Below, piece by piece: positions 61,863-64,000 of a stretch of 64,000 nucleotides of DNA (position 1 is the stretch's first letter; each line of letters starts with the position of its first letter). A program made the position numbers and the translations under genes. The notes beneath the pieces are model-generated. The model made no database searches. It worked only from the letters and a program-made list of their open reading frames with translations, and had not been told where the DNA came from. This DNA is from DASXQK01 sp963757155 (GTDB taxonomy: Bacteria > Pseudomonadota > Alphaproteobacteria > Dongiales > Dongiaceae), in the NCBI GenBank assembly GCA_963757155.1, contig CAVWQS010000037.1, positions 1 through 64,000 of the forward strand, read 5' to 3'.

Positions 61863-62354
61863 TCAGGCGGCGGCTTCGGACTTGCGCTGATAGGCCTGGG
61901 AGCAATGGGTCGCGCAATAGGGCCGGCCGGGCACGGCTTCGTCGCCGCAGAAATGGAAGCCGGCCTGCTTTGGATCGCCCACGGGCCAGGAGCAGGCCTT
62001 GGTGCCATGGCGGGCGGCCTTGCCGGCGGCGTGGCCGGCGGCCGGCGCGGGCGGGGCTTCCGCCGGCAGGGGCGGCAGAGGCTGGGAGGCTTCCACCACC
62101 GGGGTCGAGGTCTCGCGGGTCAGCTCATCGGCGAGGGCCGTCGCCGGGGCGGTGCTACGTGCCTGGCGCGGGGCGGAGGGCTGACCCTCTTCGCGGCGGA
62201 TCGGGGAGGGCCGGCCGCGCAGACCCAGGCGATGGGCCTTGCCGATGACGGCATTGCGGGTGACCCCGCCCAGGAGTTCGGCGATGCGGCTGGCGGTCTG
62301 GCCTTGGCCCCAGAGCCGGCGCAGTTCATCGATCCTGTCGTTTGTCCATTCCAT
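61863..62354 (-). CDS. gcrA: GcrA cell-cycle regulator
   Basis: This 163-residue GcrA-family protein begins MEWTNDRIDELRRLWGQGQTASRIAELLGGVTRNAVIGKAHRLGL, which follows Caulobacter GcrA closely. It has a linker rich in Ala and Pro and a C-terminal domain with His and Cys residues (GTKACSWPVGDPKQAGFHFCGDEAVPGRPYCATH). It binds RNA polymerase sigma-70 and activates promoters with methylated GANTC sites. ATG 62354 matches the family start. Two GANTC sites lie upstream. Confidence 0.93.
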   Translation of the reverse strand: MEWTNDRIDELRRLWGQGQTASRIAELLGGVTRNAVIGKAHRLGLRGRPSPIRREEGQPSAPRQARSTAPATALADELTRETSTPVVEASQPLPPLPAEAPPAPAAGHAAGKAARHGTKACSWPVGDPKQAGFHFCGDEAVPGRPYCATHCSQAYQRKSEAAA

Positions 62355-62372
62355 GGTGTCACCTACGATATC

Positions 62373-62429
62373 TAGTAGATGCACCATTTGAACCTACTAT
62401 ATGACGGTATGCAAGGGCCGAATCGAGTC
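62373..62429 (-). promoter_or_regulatory. gcrA upstream region with two GANTC sites and an inverted repeat
   Basis: Adjacent CcrM methylation sites GAATC (62420-62424) and GAGTC (62425-62429) lie 66 bases upstream of gcrA. A possible promoter on the minus strand is TTGCAT with TCAAAT 17 bases later. An inverted repeat TAGTAG/CTACTA (62373-62378 and 62394-62399) lies between it and the start. Methylation-dependent control of gcrA is inferred from Caulobacter. Confidence 0.5.
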
Positions 62430-62433
62430 GCCG

Positions 62434-62772
62434 TCACATTCCTGAAACAACTCGGAGCTGTCGCTCGATCACCCGAAGAACGTCGGCCAAGTCCTTGCTT
62501 TGCTTGATTCGCCGCCCTTCGGACAAGGCCCGGTAGTCGATGCTCCGGTCCCGGTTCAGATATTTGGCGATGGCGAAGGCGGGACGGGCATAGCTGTGCT
62601 TGAAGACCGAAAACAGGGCGATGCCGGGCCGGTGGTCGATCGCATAGTCACGCCATTCTCCGGCCGCGACTCGGCGGCTATAGAGCGAAAGCAGAAGATT
62701 CAGTTCAGCGCGGGTAAAGAAGAGATGGCGGGCGACCGGCCTGCGTTCGGCGAGTTGGATCAGCTGCGACAT
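62434..62772 (-). CDS. DUF2794 protein
   Basis: This protein of about 112 residues begins MSQLIQLAERRPVARHLFFTRAELNLLLSLYSRRVAAGEWRDYAIDHRPGIALFSVFKHSYARPAFAIAKYLNR, which is the DUF2794 family, well conserved in alphaproteobacteria. The role is unknown. The start at 62772 was chosen over the in-frame 62808 and 62922 because it fits the domain. It is upstream of gcrA in the same direction, separated by gcrA's own promoter region. Confidence 0.82.
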   Translation of the reverse strand: MSQLIQLAERRPVARHLFFTRAELNLLLSLYSRRVAAGEWRDYAIDHRPGIALFSVFKHSYARPAFAIAKYLNRDRSIDYRALSEGRRIKQSKDLADVLRVIERQLRVVSGM

Positions 62773-62975
62773 CGGCCTTCGATAAGCTCCCTCGACGCGA
62801 CGGACCATAGTTTCGCGCCATTCGGCCCCCGGGTCCAGCCCCCGCGACGCCGCACCCTGTCGCAAGGCCCGGAATCCCGCCTGGGAATCTCGCCTGGAAT
62901 TTAGGGCCGGCCGCCTTTGCAAGCCCGGGGTCGAGCCGCTATGTTACCCCGCTCTTCAAGACGCCGAGGAATATT

Positions 62976-63629
62976 GTGGCTGACATTTTTCGCGAAGTAG
63001 ATGAGGAACTTAGTCGTGACCGGGCCATGCAGGCCTGGCGCAAGCACGGCAAATACGTCATCGCCTTTGCGATCGCGGCCGTGATCGCCGTGGCGGGCTT
63101 CAGCGGCTGGCAGGATTATCGCGAGCGCCAGCGCCAGGCCGAAGGCCGCGCCTATGTGCAGGCCATCGATCTGGTGATGAAGGAGGACCTTCGCGCCGCG
63201 ACCGCCGCCATGGCGGAGGTTGCATCCAAGGGCGGCGGCTATCGCCCGCTGGCGCTGCTGGAAGAAGCCTCGCTCAAGGTGAAGGCCGGTGACCGGCCCG
63301 GCGCGGTCAAGATCTATGACGATCTCGCCGCCGATGGCTCGGTCGGCCGCCCCTTCCGCGATCTCGCGACCATCCTCTCGGTCATGATCTCTCTCGACAG
63401 CGGCGAGCCTGCGGCACTGCTGAAGAAGCTCCAGCCTTTGGCGGGTCCGGACCAGGCCTTCCACCCCTCGGCGCTGGAGCTGCAGGGCCTGCTGGCGCTG
63501 CGCCAGGGAGATTTCAAAACAGCCAAGCAAAACTTCCGCAGCCTGTCCGACGACGCGGCCGCCCCCACGGGGCTGCGCCAGCGCGCAACTCAAATTCTCG
63601 CTTGGATCGGTGAACGGGGAGGGGCTTGA
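62976..63629 (+). CDS. TPR membrane protein, YfgM-like
   Basis: This 217-residue protein has a short cytoplasmic start (MADIFREVDEELSRDRAMQAWRKHGKYV), one membrane anchor (IAFAIAAVIAVAGFSGW) and TPR-like helical repeats in the periplasm, as in YfgM. It starts at a GTG. Its stop overlaps the bamB ATG by one base. In E. coli the same pair, yfgM and bamB, are adjacent, and YfgM works with periplasmic chaperones. Confidence 0.87.
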   Translation: MADIFREVDEELSRDRAMQAWRKHGKYVIAFAIAAVIAVAGFSGWQDYRERQRQAEGRAYVQAIDLVMKEDLRAATAAMAEVASKGGGYRPLALLEEASLKVKAGDRPGAVKIYDDLAADGSVGRPFRDLATILSVMISLDSGEPAALLKKLQPLAGPDQAFHPSALELQGLLALRQGDFKTAKQNFRSLSDDAAAPTGLRQRATQILAWIGERGGA

Positions 63630-64000
63630 TGCGCCGCCTGGCGCTGGCGCTGGCAACGCTGGCGCTGCTTTCGGGCTGTCAGACGGCGAAGAGTTTTCTC
63701 GGTCTGGGGACTTATTATAAGCCGCTCCCGGGCGAGCGCGTCCCGGTCCTTCAAGTCAATAGCGCCCAGGCCGCCGATCCGTCGCTGGCGGAGACGAAGG
63801 TGCTGCTCCCCGAGCCCTTCGCCAATCCCGACTGGCCGCAGCCCGGCGGCTATGCCAGCCATGCGATGTATCATCTGCAGCTCGGCAACAGCCTGCATGT
63901 CGTCTGGACGAAAAGCGTCGGCGCGTCGGTGGATTCCGAACAGAAGATCCTCTCGGAGCCGGTGGTCGGCGACGGCCGCGTCTTTGCCATCGATGCCGAA
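63629..64000 (+). CDS. bamB: Outer-membrane assembly lipoprotein BamB, partial
   Basis: The frame starts at ATG 63629 and is open to the edge of the window. It begins RRLALALATLALLSGCQTAKSFL with a lipobox LSGC, then enters a PQQ-type beta-propeller (SLHVVWTKSVGASVDSEQKILSEPVVGDGRVFAIDAE). BamB is part of the BAM complex that inserts beta-barrel proteins in the outer membrane. It follows the YfgM-like gene, as in many proteobacteria. Only about 124 residues are in view. Confidence 0.88.
   Translation, partial: MRRLALALATLALLSGCQTAKSFLGLGTYYKPLPGERVPVLQVNSAQAADPSLAETKVLLPEPFANPDWPQPGGYASHAMYHLQLGNSLHVVWTKSVGASVDSEQKILSEPVVGDGRVFAIDAE

Overview
This window looks like chromosome of a high-GC alphaproteobacterium, probably in or near the Rhodospirillales. 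The best markers are a GcrA cell-cycle regulator with two adjacent GANTC sites upstream, a DUF2794 gene, and a YfgM-like TPR protein followed by BamB at the right edge. No tRNA, rRNA, CRISPR array, prophage or complete insertion sequence was seen.

Layout. Positions 1-2.1 kb are AT-richer and look like the scar of an island: a C5 cytosine methyltransferase and a membrane-protein gene are both cut at one junction near 1697. From 2.3 to 27.5 kb lies a patchwork of short accessory genes: HD hydrolase, ABC-F ATPase, SDRs, TetR/ArsR/MocR regulators, VOC proteins, two ArsR-SRPBCC modules, DUF899 proteins, AhpD-like proteins, a SugE/Gdx exporter and a permuted amino-acid oxidase. From 28.3 to 30.6 kb is an ilvBN operon (acetohydroxyacid synthase I type) behind a complete transcription attenuator: a promoter, a 33-residue leader peptide rich in Val/Ile/Leu that appears leaderless, an antiterminator and a terminator. 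From 30.6 to 52.7 kb come a regulator/beta-propeller pair facing a DUF899 gene, an RND efflux operon whose permease is broken, methionine sulfoxide reductases, a SRAP protein, a PLP dehydratase with its XRE-cupin regulator, DUF763 and others. From 52.8 to 61.8 kb is a tightly overlapped operon: a peptide-type ABC importer, a pyroglutamyl-peptidase-like hydrolase and 3-oxo-tetronate kinase/decarboxylase genes, probably one uptake and catabolic unit. From 61.8 kb onward is conserved core (gcrA, DUF2794, TPR, bamB).

Three themes cut across the genes. First, an unusual number of genes are broken by single-base insertions or deletions (about 13175, 14324, 16054, 27838, 37219, 38105, 44771 and 61369), plus an in-frame stop at 36679. 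They are either sequencing indels or real decay. Second, an imperfectly palindromic repeat occurs five times in one orientation, all in the first 11.3 kb, alongside two other REP-like families. Third, several promoters carry clear palindromes over the -10/-35 region or the start codon. Three of them share GTTAT/ATAAC half-sites, and two of those sit in front of ArsR genes.

All functions rest on motifs and family resemblance read by eye; no database search was possible.
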